DNA of 64,000 nucleotides from Antitrichia curtipendula (taxonomy: Eukaryota > Streptophyta > Bryopsida > Hypnales > Leucodontaceae), in assembly GCA_951230915.1 (NCBI GenBank), contig OX579642.1:12028001-12092000 (forward strand), in the 5' to 3' direction. Made by a program: the position numbers and the translations under genes. Positions 38,336 to 51,071 of the stretch are shown here, in pieces. The notes under the pieces are model-generated. The model was not told the DNA's origin. It made no database searches and saw only the letters and a list, made by a program, of their open reading frames with translations. The first letter of the stretch is position 1, and every line of letters starts with the position of its first letter.

Positions 38336-39061
38336 CCAGCTACAAAAAAAATAATGTTAGATAAGCTCCATTCATATTCACTTCACTTATAAATTTTAAT
38401 GCTTGGACTTACTTACCAACATTGAGTTTGTCAAGTACTTATTGTCATCTTCTTTATCCTTGGCAATCGTAGCGCTTTTGGATTCTTCTTTTTGTACGAA
38501 GTAAATGGGAAGAAACATCAGTGGCATCCAAGTTTTCTATCTACGTGAATCAACAACTTAGCAATGCAGGCACCAACCTTGAAGAAGTGGATCTACTCCA
38601 CAACTTCACCTCTATACAAACTCAACTCATGAATGGTGCAGTTCCATGGAGAGGTGCCCGTGAAAGGATCCTCTATTTGTACAACTACTAATTGAGGCAT
38701 TCTCAAAACCTGGTGATGTTTTATTAGATTGTTATGCATCTACATGTAACTCTCATTAATTATCATTATCTAAATCATATTTTTGCTAAATTATGTATAA
38801 CGTTTTTGTTGGAACTAATGATGTTGCATTCATTGAATAGGGGCGTCCTTCCATGCGTGTCGCAACATTGGACGTCATTTGGTGGCCTTGGAGAGCAATG
38901 GTGAGATATTCAAAGCTCTCCTTCAATTGTTGAACACCCCTCTTTTTTCTACCACAACCATCCAAACCAAACGCCCTATGCCTGTAGTGGTTGATGATTC
39001 TGATGATGAGGACATTGTGAGACTGTCTGCAAGACCCCCCAAAAAACGTTGTTGTAAGTAA

Positions 39062-40385
39062 GTTGTTTTTGGGTTTTATGCATGTTTTTATTTCCTTTTC
39101 TTGTGCAATATCCTAAACTTTATTCAAAGGTTCTAATTTTTTATTTGTTGCATCGTATAGAGGTGATACTCTCCAACATTTTGTATTGTCACCTTCACAA
39201 GTCCCAAGAGTTTGCCATGTTATATAGAGACTTTAACGACAGCTATGGTAGAGGCTCCATCACCCGTTTCCGTTGCTAAATGCCACTCATACAATGTTGT
39301 TGTGAGACAATTTTTAGATCTTGAAGCCAATGTTGAGACACCAGGGCTTACTTGCAATGATAGAAGTGAAGCCAATGTGTGGTATTAGATCAAATTGATC
39401 TTGTTCTAGACACTAATGTTGCTATCTAATTATCTAATGTTACGTAGTGAGACTAAAAGGGCCACCACAATCTTGTGCATTATTACATTCTTGGATTCTT
39501 TTGTATTCTTGTGACCCTTGGTATAACGGTAAAGGTCATCATCATTCTATTTGACACCCATTCTAAAAGACATCTTTATTTTAGAGGACAACTTCTAGGA
39601 ATTTTTGTGGATTGAATCTTATTTCTCAATTGGAAACATGGTGTAGAATTTAGATAAGAACATGCAATTAGAGCTTATAAATGTTGGTGTGAGCATACTT
39701 AGAAATAAATTCAACAAATCTCAATAATGCTTGAAAAGAATTATAAATTGTAATTGGAAACAATACCCTCCCTAAAATGGTTTCATAATATGATGTAAGC
39801 ACATTTCCCTAGTTTCCTAGAAGTCACAATAAACCTTGGATCTAAGGTACTTTGTATTTGAACCTTACCCTAAATAAATAATCATAATTGTAATCATCCC
39901 AATTATTTTTCATTCAATGCTATAAACAACAAATGAATTTCATCCAACAAAGTTAAGTATAAAAATTCATCCAACTCCATTCATTAACATTCATCCTCTT
40001 TGGGCACATTTGTAGGCATATATATTCTATCCTACACCACAAACATAGACATCTTATAGTAAAAATTCTGACCTATGACCAAGAAAAGTCATAGCTCATA
40101 GGTACCACTGTCTTTATTCTAAAAAAATGAAGGCTCACAGGCTCACAGGCTCATAGGCTCATAGGCTCAAGCTCACAAACTAGCATCCTTGTTATAAATT
40201 CATTCATGCAATTTTTTAAGTGGAGCTATCTTACATATAAAATTTAAGTGTTCCAATTTAAGTTTCTTGTCCACATTTTTCTTCACAAATTTTTCCTTTC
40301 TTCTACTACATACATGTATAAGGGATATTCCATGAAATCAATAACAATCAATTCAATTCAAGTGCCATTGACCAAATGTTTTCTT
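39062..40385. other. AT-rich flank, no supported gene
   Basis: Short stretches near 39,160-39,280 could be a last exon of the broken gene but are not continuous. At about 40,129-40,180 a roughly 10-bp unit GGCTCACA/GGCTCATA repeats about five times. Confidence 0.5.
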
Positions 40386-41321
40386 TTAACCCCTAAACAA
40401 GTCAATTGTTTCTTGAATGGACAAGGTGTGAACATGTACTACCTCTTTAGTGGGAATACAATTCTTTTTTATCGGGTGCCAGAATCAAAAGTCATGCTAC
40501 CTTAAATGGTTTTTTGTAGTCAAGGCAATTTGGGCATCTTTTGTAAAAACACTCATCAACTTTTGAAATTTGGCATGTATGTTTCAAATAAAAATGGCAT
40601 ACAATTGCCAAAAGAAAAGAAAAAATTAATTTTCAAGTCACATTCTAAGAGGAGTCAATTTTGTTAGCTATACTAGGGTGGCCTAAAAAAAATTCTTCTT
40701 GGTGTTCAATGGTAAACTTGTTATAAATCCCTAAAAGCTAGAGGGTGTTTTGGAAGACGAAAAATCTAGAATTGCCAATTTTGATGCATTGTCCAGTATT
40801 ATTTTATTTTTTAAAATTCTAAACACAAAAAAGTGTGTTAAAAGAGTAAGACAATGTGTGGAAATTTTTTAGCCCATTTGACCATGTAGATTGAAAGATT
40901 ATAATGTTTGAAGTGAGAATTTTTTTTTTCTCATTCCTGAGAAACAAGATTAGCATACTTTGAGTACCCACAATATAGCTAACAAAGTTTGACTCCTCTT
41001 TGAATGTGGCTTAAAAATTTAATTTAATTTTTTTATAATTATATGCTTTATTTTAATAGATACAGACATGCCAAATTTCAAAAGTTGATGATTGTTTTTG
41101 CAAAAAATGTTCATATTGCCCTAACTACCAAAAACATTTAAGGTAGCATGACTTTTGATTTGGGCACTTGATAAAAAGAACTATATTCCTACTAAGAGGG
41201 GTGTGCATATTCACACCTTGTATCAAAATTCTGTGAATATCTAACCAAAATTGAATTCATAGGAAACGATCCAAATTTTCAATTGTCCGTTCAACAAACA
41301 ATTGACTTGTTTAGGGATTAA
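40386..41321. mobile_element. Family A element 1, long foldback
   Basis: Starts TTAACCCCTAAACAAGTCAA and ends with its complement form CTTGTTTAGGGATTAA. The arms (about 40,386-40,675 and 40,965-41,321) are diverged reverse complements, for example ACTACCTCTTTAGTGGGAAT against ATTCCTACTAAGAGG. A central part of about 290 bp is shared with other family A copies. No coding frame. Confidence 0.8.
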
Positions 41322-41372
41322 AAATTTCCATAGTGAGAAAATGTGCACCACTAGTATATGAGGAAGGAGTTC

Positions 41373-41960
41373 TTAACCCCTAAAGGACCGAGGCCATTTT
41401 TTGTCAGAAACCACTCAAAACTACCACTTCTACTACATTCATCCAAGAAAACCAAAAAATATATATTTTTGGAATCTAACCGTAGGGTCTTGTACTTAAC
41501 TTATCTAAAACCATGTAGTAAATATTTCATTAATTTTGACCATATGGATTGGAAGATATTAGCATTCAAAGTTGGACGAAAAGTTGTTTTTTTCAAGAAG
41601 ATGCTTAAATTGCCCAAAAAACAAGATTGTCCATAACTTTCTCATCCCTAGTCCAAATATAATGAATCAAAGTTTTACATGAAGACAAAAACAAAATATT
41701 TGGAAAAAAAAAGTTTATAATTATTTTGACTTTTGGTGATTCTTTTTGTGTTGCCCGTTGACATATGTTTTTGGCTTATTGTGCCATAACTTTTGCTCCT
41801 AGGCACCAATTGAAATTAAATTTATATATCCATGAAAGTTCTTGCAAAACCGCACATCCTCAAAAAGTTTTAAGAACATTTACTACAAATTGAGACAATA
41901 GGAACCTATTCGGACTGAAATTGTCCCTCAAGGGGACAAACGATTCTTTAGGGGGAGGGA
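41373..41960. mobile_element. Family A element 2
   Basis: Begins TTAACCCCTAAAGGACC and ends near CTTTAGGGGGAGG. The internal phrases TTTGACCATATGGATTGGAA and CATAACTTTTGCTCCTAGGC recur in other copies, the latter in the copy at 58.5-59.7 kb. Confidence 0.7.
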
Positions 41961-42431
41961 CAAGAACGGGGTCATCTACCTTAGTACATTTGAAGCCCTT
42001 TCATTGTTTTAAGAATTCTCGAGAAATTGCTAGCCTTATGCTATGGTAGAACCATCCCTAGTCGACTACTTAAGCAATTCCGTGCATGTTTGGGAACAAT
42101 AGAAGACAGTGTAAATTTATTGCCTTGCAAAAAGATAGAAATGACGGGCATTTCTATCTTTTGTGGGTTTTTTCCTTAAATTCAAATAACTATGAATTTT
42201 GGAAGCCAAAAGTTGGCCTTAATCCATATCCAATATATAGAGTCTTTCAATTCCAATCATTCTATAACGATTTTTTTGCTCACTACTTCCTACTTTTTTG
42301 CTCACTACATCAAAACATGTGTCATGACTCTATAATCTCAACCTTGCAAAGGAGAAAAAAATTACATTCCGAACTTTTAGTTGGAAACTTGTTCCAGCCA
42401 TGGTTGGAAATAGCTGCATCCTCCAGGTGAT

Positions 42432-42652
42432 CGGGGTGGATTGACCCCCTCGCTTGGCCTTACCAGGAGTGCATGTAAAAAAAAAAAGCCCCCTATTTTG
42501 GGCCGTCCCAGGGTATATTCTTGACTTCATTTAACAAATTTGAGTTGAAGTCTCTGATTGCAAATATGAATTCAAAATTTGCAAAAAATATCATGTGCAG
42601 AAAACATGGTTTGCCCGCCTGCAGGGCCGAGCGAGGGGGTCCATTCACCCCG
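42432..42652. repeat. GC-rich inverted repeat, arms about 36 bp
   Basis: Arms 42,432-42,467 and 42,618-42,652 are imperfect reverse complements around GACCCCCTCGCT. They stand out in AT-rich DNA. A C17 run at 42,815-42,831 and four CAGA units near 42,846 lie close by. Confidence 0.7.
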
Positions 42653-43286
42653 GCCCTCCAGGTTGGGTATGGATGCATGCCTGGTTGGTAATGCGTGGTT
42701 CTACCACACCTTTTCCATGTGCATGGCCCGTTTCCGCTGGCCACTACTGACAAATCAATATACTTCTTGCTGCTTGGATTTCTCTTAGGGTAGCCCCATT
42801 TAAAATTCCCTCGACCCCCCCCCCCCCCCCCTCGAATCACTGTATACAGACAGACAGACAGACACCGTAGTAGTCCAGGTGAAGGTAACAAAGCCTGTCA
42901 GTCCATCTTACAGAATGTGATGGCACTTTGACTTTGGAGACCAACATGGGCTGCCACAGGTTTGACTTCACTTCAGTTCAAGCTACAGTTAGCCCTCGAG
43001 GTGGACTCTACCTAACTTATCATCACTTAAGGCTGTTAAAGCAACCCTTGAAGAGTTGATTGCATTTTCAGGGAAGCTATATTCCTTGAAACAATTTTCA
43101 GTCAATTTTACTAGGAAGAAAAATGGAATTAGCATCTCCTCCAAGTCGTTTCATATTTTTCAGACCTTCGTGGAATTAGTAACAAATTTTTGAAGTTGAA
43201 ACGCAGTGGTTTCTAAAAGCGACCCCCTCCTGAAATGTACAATGTTGGTACATTGAAGAAAGTAAAATGTACCTCTGTGTCAGAGG

Positions 43287-43725
43287 TTGCTTTTAGAGAC
43301 ACCTACTTTAAGAGCATCCTCACGGCTCACTCGCCAAGGAAAGAGGGGCTCTTTCAATGCTTCCGACACATGTGGAGGTTGTTTGCCCCATTGCAAAACA
43401 CTAGAAGACGGACACCAAGAGGAACAAGCATGGCGACCAAGAAATCATGTCCGCCACGTCAACAATTTCACCCACTCAGCTCTTCTACAATTCTTGGCAT
43501 GTCGGGTGGTACCTTGAAATGGGAATAAAAAGGCAAATCAAAGCTTTTGATGCCCCACGCCCAGCACTTGCCATTTGCTTGGACGCTTGTTAAATTCTGA
43601 AGTGTCCCGGTTTGTTTTGGCACTTCACGGTCGTGTCATGGAGAAGTCTTCGTGGTATGGCTTGCCAAATCTCCATTTTTCCAAGTCAATCCCCCTTTGT
43701 GAGTCAGGGTGGGGATGCTCATAGT
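43287..43725 (+). pseudogene. Possible decayed coding fragment, unknown
   Basis: One frame runs through KRGSFNASDTCGGCLPHCKT, HVNNFTHSALLQFLACRVVP, then stops, then CPTPSTCHLLGRLLNSEVSR and WYGLPNLHFSKSIP, with GC content near 47%. Stops sit where Trp codons would be plausible. No family is recognised and a non-coding origin is possible. Confidence 0.3.
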
Positions 43726-44807
43726 GATCCATGGATTTGCCAATTTTTTTAATGAGAAAACAATCAAAAAATATCACAAGGAAAAAATATACAATACCTT
43801 CCTTTGAAATTGGATTCAAGCAATTGCCCTCTAAAAGGTTTGGATGAAAAGACATTTTTTCTATCCTTGAGAATTCTTTAGATTCATCCAAATAATACAA
43901 TACATCCTCTTAGGCATTTCAAGGTTAACCCGCTAGATCTTAGAGGAACCAAAAGTAGTCATTCAAAGCACATAATTTTGAATAATGTAAAATTTGTCTA
44001 AATCTTGAAGTCCAAATAGACTAGACAAATGCTAGAAATCTTATACTACTTTAAATAATACAATAATTGTTGCATTCTAAGTTAAAATGCTCTATAAACA
44101 CCACACTATACACTATTAATATACTAAAAATATATTCTAATACCACACTATATACTAATATATGATGATATACTATTGAGTGATAATGGCATTTGCAAAT
44201 GCGATCTATATATTTTAGTTTTTTGAAGATTATAAAATAGGTGTTTAGCTATTAAGACTGATCTTTTGACCTTGGAATAAGTACATGAGTTAGTTCTAGA
44301 GAGAAGTAGAAGCCTAACTTCCAAAACATGTATGAAATTTTGAATTTCTAAATTTGAAATTCAACAAGAAATTTAAGGAAATTTTGTATATTTGTCTACA
44401 ATGTGTCATTGGAAAGGTTGGATTATCTAATTTCACCTCTAATTTTTCTTCATTGGATTTTCCCCCTACGATCTCTATTTTTATTTGAACATGATGAGGT
44501 TGCTAAGTGATGTGCACAAATTGTCCAATTGTATACTTTGCAATACAAAATTTATTGCAAAACCCATCTTTGGATGTGTACTAAGTTTAACATACCATAA
44601 AACTATAAAGTGCACTTCTACTTCCTCTCTAATTGAGCTCTATGTACACACTTCCATGTTTCTATAATGAAAAATGTTTTGTAAGTAGATCAATATTGAT
44701 AATCATGTTTTATAAAAATTTGTCTAAAATATACAGAATTAATTCTACATCTTTTCATAAATCTTGTTATAGTTTTAGGGTATTCAATTGATTGTTGTGA
44801 AATTATT

Positions 44808-45774
44808 TTAATGCCTAAAGGTTGGAGGATGTTTAGGAACAAGAAAAATCCAAAACTACCAATTTTTGATGCATTGTCCAAAATTAGTTTATTTATTTAT
44901 TTAATTACAATAATACAAAGGTGTATTAAATTATTAAAGGCAATGTTTGGAAAAATTTCAAACAATTTGACCATATGGATTGAAAGATCATAACATTTAA
45001 AGTAAAAATATATATTTTCTCATTTCTATGAATATGGTCAGCAGACTTCAAGCCTTCTTGGAGTAAAATTTTTGCTCCGCACAAAAATGAGAATTTTCAC
45101 CATTTATATGATATTAGGTTCATTCCTGAATAATTTTAGAAGCAAATATGGAGTTCAACTTACTCTAAATCACCCTACAATGTAAAGAGATAAAGTAAAT
45201 TGGCAATACACTAGTCATAACTTTTTGATGATTTTTTTTGCAATCAAATTTTTTTTCATTTGAAAAGAAAGGTTGAAAAGTTAGAGGAAAAAATCTGGAA
45301 TATGTGGGAAAAATTTCAAGAACTTTGATTTCAAAGATTGCAACTTTGCAAGATAATAGGGCTTGAAGTTAGATGAAAATGTTTTTTTTTTTAAACCACC
45401 TCGAGATAGCAAACAAATTTGACTCCTTTTAGAATGTGATTTGAGAACTAAAATTTATTTTTTTGGAGACAATTGTATGCCATATTTTATTATTAATATA
45501 CATGCCAAATTTCAAAAGTTGATGAGTGTTTTTACAAAAGATGTCCAAAGATCCCAAATTGCCTGGACTACCAAAAATGTTTAGGATAGTATAACTTTTG
45601 ATTAGGGCGTCCAATTAGAAAAGATCATATTCCTACTATGGGGTGGGTGGGGTGTACATAATCACACTTTGTGGCAAAATTTTGCAAACATCCAACCAAA
45701 ATTGACTTTATAGCAGCCTTACCTAGATTTTCAATTGTCTGTTCAAGAGACATTAATTGGCCTTTAGGGGTTAA
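44808..45774. mobile_element. Family A element 3
   Basis: Bounded by TTAATGCCTAAAGG and CCTTTAGGGGTTAA. Internal anchors in order are GATGCATTGTCCA, TTTGACCATATGGATTGAAA, TTTCAAAAGTTGATGAGTGT, ATAACTTTTGATTAGGGC and CAATTGTCTGTTCAA. The same order is seen in element 1 and partly in elements 2 and 4. Confidence 0.8.
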
Positions 45775-46757
45775 CATTTTTTTGACCTATATTGTTTTCT
45801 TTTAATGATGTTTTTTCATTACAATTATTGGATTACAATCTTGAGTACTAGTGCTCATGATTCCTAGTTTTAATGTAGTTTCTAAGAACTAAATAGGACC
45901 CTATTGTTTTCTATGCCACTAGTGATACCCTATTGAAAGTTTTGGCCTTTATTTCTGTCATGGAAAATTTAACTTTTATTTGCACATTGTCCCAAACTGT
46001 AAATTTGATGGAGTTGGGCAGAAATATTAGGAATTTTGTAATTTTTTTAACTAATTTCATAAGTCCCATTGAATCATTTAAAAAACTTTTTGACTCCCTA
46101 ATTGGTTTCTCTCAAAAACTATACTCCACAACTTGAGCAAATTGATGATATGTCACAAAACAACTTAAGATTTTGGAAAAAAAATTTAGGAAAAAAAATA
46201 TTATATTCTTTACTGAAAGAAATAACTAATTCAAAAGATGTGATGAAATGAAAAAAAATTATTGCTAATTACCTTGATGTGGAGTTGAGAAATGTCAATT
46301 CCAATGGCAAAATGTTGTAGCAAACAATCTACACTATATAGAACTTTTTTAAACGATGAAAGGTGAGTTCTAAAATGAACTTCATAAGTTCTTTCCATAC
46401 AAAAATGTCTTGATTGCCTACAAAATAAAAATCCTTAAAATTTTCACTATACTATTTTGAATGCAACAAATAAAAAATTCCTTATAATAATAGATTTTTC
46501 CAATTATATTTTTAAATTAAAAAAAAAAGAAGTAAATGTCCCCTCTTAAATGCCCCTATTGAGATTAAATTTTGAAACTCTCATAACTTTAGCAAATCGG
46601 CTCAAAATCTTGTGGAACAAAGTTTAATGTACAGAGCACAACAATTACAATTTATCCTCAAATTTTGATACTAAAAGTCAAAAGTCAAAAGTCAAAAGTC
46701 ACTAGAGGCTTTCCAAAATTTCTAGAAATCCAAAAGGGCTCTTTAGTCTTTCAAGGA

Positions 46758-47337
46758 TTAAACTCTAAAGGACCATCATGGAACTATTTGAGCACAAATT
46801 GTCAAAAATTGCCCCTTTTTACGACAATGAGAATTTTTTATTTTTTATTTTTTTGAATTACAACCATGTAATTTTTACTATACTACTGTAGAGGTGTGTA
46901 GAAAAAATTTCAAAAATTTGAACCATGCAAATTAAAAGATTATAGCATTTGAAGTTTATTTAAATTTTTTTTCCAACCTTATATGTCAAAATCAACAAAC
47001 TTTAATGCCTCTTATACTAAGATTTTTGAGCTACACATGTTTTTTTTACAATTGCATCCTATATAATCATCTTAGTTACATATATGCCAAATTTTAGAAG
47101 TAGAGGAGTAGCTTTGGACATGCTACCCAAAGCTACTCACCCGACTCAAAAAATTGCAAGCGATACAATTTTTGATCCATAAATCCAATTGGAAAAAAAA
47201 TTATATTTGAATTGAGGGAACACATGTTCACACCTTGTGTTAAGAAATTTGTGAACATCCGTTTAGAATTGAATTCCTCTAGACCTACCTCCAAAAATAT
47301 ACAAATGGGTACAAGCATGCTTGGAATACCCTATTAA
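46758..47337. mobile_element. Family A element 4, partial
   Basis: Starts TTAAACTCTAAAGGACC. Contains the AAAGATTATAGCATTTGAAG and TTCACACCTTGTG...TTGTGAACATCC phrases of the family. The right end is not clear. A heptamer AAAAGTC repeats four times just upstream (about 46,673-46,700). Confidence 0.6.
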
Positions 47338-48094
47338 CGTCATTACACAAAAAAATTCACTGAAATTCATTTTTTTAATATAGAGTAAGTTACATATCTT
47401 GTTTTAAAAACTTAAATTTAATACAATTTTTTTGCTTCAAGTAGAATACAATATACAATCATCCAAAAAAAATTCCATTAACTAATTAAAGTTGTTAATT
47501 TGATTTCTGTAGCCATTTAGGATTCTATCACAATGCCAATTTTTCATTCAGGAATTAAAAAAGAATATGAATATTTAGTAGAAAGTATTTTCAAATCACT
47601 TTGTTGGTTTATAATATTTATTAATCAATTATAGTAATTTATAACTTGATATGGGATATTTAACTGTTTTTATAATTATTTTTCAAATCTTTTTAAATAT
47701 CATAAGGAGGGGCTACATTTAAAAAGAATTCAAAATTGATTGTTCTTTTGGATTTCATATTTGATACATGAAAAGTGAGTTTTAAAGTAGTGAATTGACA
47801 AAAAAGATCATGGTAAAATTCTTGTACATACATGTATATTTTCTATTGACATGATATCAATTGCTAAATTCTAAAAAATATGGAAAAAAAATAAAGATTT
47901 AATAAGTTTGATTCATGAAGATGATTTGACTATATGTGTTCTAACAATGATCAATGTTTTTAAAATATGACTCATTTTTATTTGTAAAATAGGCTAATTA
48001 AAAATTATTTGATTCTTGATTCCCTGGTTTCTGACTCATGTACCGTAAGCATGCTTATACCTAAATGTTAAATAGTCACTTGGTCATTTAGAGA

Positions 48095-48939
48095 TTAACC
48101 CCTAAAATCCCAAATGTACCTTGTGGAGACTTTCGAAAGTTTAGATAAATTCCTATGACCTCAATTTTTCACTTAATATTTTGAAACTTTTTTTTGTAGG
48201 ATACAAAGTTTTTTGGAAATGTAATTTTCATTTCTAGAATCAATGTTGGGAGCAAAAGTTATGCCATCCAATCCAAAAAGTAGACAAAGATTTATGCAAC
48301 AAAAGAAAACCATAATAACTTGATTTAGTTTTTTTATAATTTATTTTCTTATAGATTATGGAAAGATTTGATTAATTCTATTTGAATAAGTGAAGTAAAA
48401 GTTATATAAGGATCATGTTATTTTGCGGGCAATCCTAGCAAATTCTTGAGAAAATAATTTATTGGCTTTCATTTTTTAACCCAATTTTTTAAAAAAATTA
48501 GAAAAATATTCTACATGCTTTAATTTGTTTGCTAGAACATCCTTACACTTAGGATTAGTGTGTCTCAATTCCATCTTAAAGCTATTTACAATTTATTTTT
48601 TCTTTCTATCTTGAATTTACTTCTACTTAACAATTTTTTAAAGATTAAAAATCAAAAGTTAAATCTTTTCTCCAAACTTTCAATTCAGTTTCTCTGCATA
48701 AAATTTTCAAATTCCAAAAAAATAGTTAATAGGATTCCAAGCCTTTACAATTTAGTCAAGCTAGGTGAAAAAAATTCGTTTTTCTTAGTTTAAATGCTTA
48801 TATTTTGTAATATGTATGGTCAATGATTCTAAAATTTCTTCCAAAAATTTTCATACTAGTTTATTTGCTTTTTGCATTAGAATTGGCAATTTTGAGTGTG
48901 TTTTTGACTGAAAATGGCCCCTGGGACTTTAGGGGTCAA
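48095..48939. mobile_element. Family A element 5
   Basis: Bounded by TTAACCCCTAAAATCCC and GGGACTTTAGGGGTCAA. Contains the AGCAAAAGTTATGCCATCCA phrase. No coding frame. Confidence 0.65.
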
Positions 48940-49120
48940 AAGGTGGTGATGAATTTAGTTTGACTTTATTTATAAGTAATATACATCATTATAATGGGGA
49001 TAGGAACATGTCTTGCATTTTTCAATGCTTCCTTCATTTCTATCCATAAAAAAAAATCCTAATTCTAATGCAACCATTTTCTACAACTTCTTGGCTTTCC
49101 TTATAACCTTTTAAGGATGC

Positions 49121-49645
49121 ACATGTTAAGAAGTGTCCAATGGATGACTTTTTCATAGCAATCAATGAAGAATACACCAATTGGTCCATAAATTAGATCA
49201 TTTTTAAGTGACTACTTTGGTCATAGATTGATGTCCTTCCATCCAAGGCAAATGATAATTGGGGGTTACATATTAGTAATCCATGAAGGACGTTGAGATT
49301 GAAAAGTGGTCAATGGATGATGTCATTGTTCATTGTAGAAACAAAGAATGCACCTATTGGTTTAATAATTGGAGTTGATTTGGTGACTACCTTGGTCATG
49401 GGGGGCACATCCTTCAAGGGTTAATCCTTGAACGTGGACATGGATACCAAACATTCGATGGATGACATGAAATCATAGTAGTAGGACGGAAGTACAACTA
49501 TTCATCCTTGGAATTTTGTTGTGAAAAGGGGAGGTCTTCTATAGTAGTTTGACTTCTAATGAGTGCTTTTGTTATTTCTTAAGCCAATGATTCACACGGT
49601 AATGAAAAGGGATGATTTCCAAGGTCATCCTTCTCCCTTTAATGG
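49121..49645 (+). repeat. Dispersed repeat with internal tandem copy
   Basis: Units at about 49,121-49,250 and 49,285-49,445 share CAATGGATGA, GAATACACCAATTGG or GAATGCACCTATTGG, and TTGGTCAT. The second unit matches 63,300-63,460 in reverse orientation. The following part, 49,460-49,645, matches 9,880-10,065. Confidence 0.8.
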
Positions 49646-51071
49646 TTAAAAAAATTGCATAGCAGTAAACTTGACCTCAAAATCAAAATGTGGAAGTCAT
49701 GGCCATGGGTCCAAGTGGAAGTCCATGAATGGATTGGGTGCATGGACAACCAAGCCAATCATACATGGGTTCCGTCAACGTGCGACGGGGATCTGAACTG
49801 AAACGCCCATCATTGGTCCGTCCCCAATTCACGGTAACGTTCTGACACTTTCACCGGCTGGGTCCTTTTACCGAGTGGCTAACTTCACTTACTGATTTGT
49901 TTGGGGAAATTTGCATGATTGAAGAGAAAATTAGTGTCATCCAAAAAATAATTTGTGTGGAAATTGGTGCAATAGAGTAATATTCCATCTTTGGAAGAGA
50001 TGACCTGGGTACATTAGTGTCACAATCACTATAAGGATAGATTAGTGGACTTCAAAATAAAATCAATGTTACAAAAATGCTTTTTGTATTTGTTACATAA
50101 TATTTATATTTTATATTTTATATTATAATATTTTATAAATCCATGTTTTATTTATTATATATTTATTTAAAAAAAATTAAAAATTAGCATAAAAAATGAC
50201 GATAATTGCCACTTGCTATTGCATAGGAAAAAAGTGGATGTATCTATTATTTTTTTAACTTCAACCATACAAAATTATACTCGACTATTGTAGGAATGTG
50301 CTTAAAATATATTCAAAAGTTTTGAAAGTATAAATAGTAAGATCATAGTATTTTAATTCAATTTTTTTGGCTTATTTGTATAATAAATTAAACTACTTTT
50401 ATTCTTCTTACAATGATTTTTTTGCACCAGATATAGTTTTTTTTGTGACAATGTATTTCTTAGAGATAAACTACTGAAGTTTGCCCTCCTTCAACTTAGT
50501 GATCTATTTTAGCAAAAAAAAATTCATTCCTCATCACTACAACCAATTTTTTTAACTCTAAATCCTAAACCCTAAACTCGAGCTACACATAGTCCATCTG
50601 CTATGACTACATGAAGAACATTTTTATATCATCTACATCTCAATGAGCCCTAAAGTTCCAACTATAGACGCAATCCGCATACAGACATTTCTTGTTAGAA
50701 TTTGTCCATCTCCAACCTCATACACTTACAATCCTCCCACATGTTTTTTATCATCTAAATTTAGACCACAAGTTATGGATTTGGGAGATTTATCTATGTC
50801 AAAAAGGAAACCACGCCAACGTTGATGTTGACTATGGAGCTCTTGTTGTTATTTTTTTGAAGAAAATATTTTATGAAATAAACTTCACCAATGGAATTAG
50901 ACTAATAAATCGTTGAAAATAAAAAATATTTTCTAAAGTAAAGTTCAAAAAATCTCCAAAAGTAATGGATGAAGCTAAATTAATGGAGTCTAGGAAATAC
51001 ATTTTTTGATTTTTTGACAAGTTATAGAACAATTTAAAAAATCAAATAGAAAATTGGACACTGAATCCAGT
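49646..51071. other. Mixed intergenic DNA, no gene
   Basis: A GC-richer patch at 49,770-49,880 has no open frame. A short telomere-like stretch CCTAAACCCTAAAC is at about 50,562. Otherwise AT-rich with nothing recognised. Confidence 0.5.

Larger units (their letters stand above)
26733..39061 (+). pseudogene. Broken multi-exon gene with an N6/N4-methyltransferase-like 3' half
   Basis: Exons recognised by frame and splice sites: from 26,733; to about 27,539; 27,670-27,862; 27,954-28,148; 28,240-28,455; 28,602-28,838; 32,967-33,286 continuing at 35,330-35,677; about 37,674-37,986; about 38,500-38,750; 38,841-39,061. The N-terminal exons (GAWYPLTSNV, NPVGVHDAMIQ, HWSANDELDMIGDYVETW) are not recognised. 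A Glu/Lys-rich stretch with KKGRKPRKK follows. The 37.7-kb exon has FDLIVVDIPDGL, like a degenerate DPPY strand, then YIHDDGAILLFHP. The last exons give KPGDVLLDCYAST and FHACRNIGRHLVALE, resembling the SAM-binding loop of N6/N4 methylases. Damage: stops at 26,760, 27,390, 27,677, 28,020 and 28,273; frameshifts near 28,800, 35,630 and 38,668; two element insertions. Functional assignment is inference. Confidence 0.6.
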
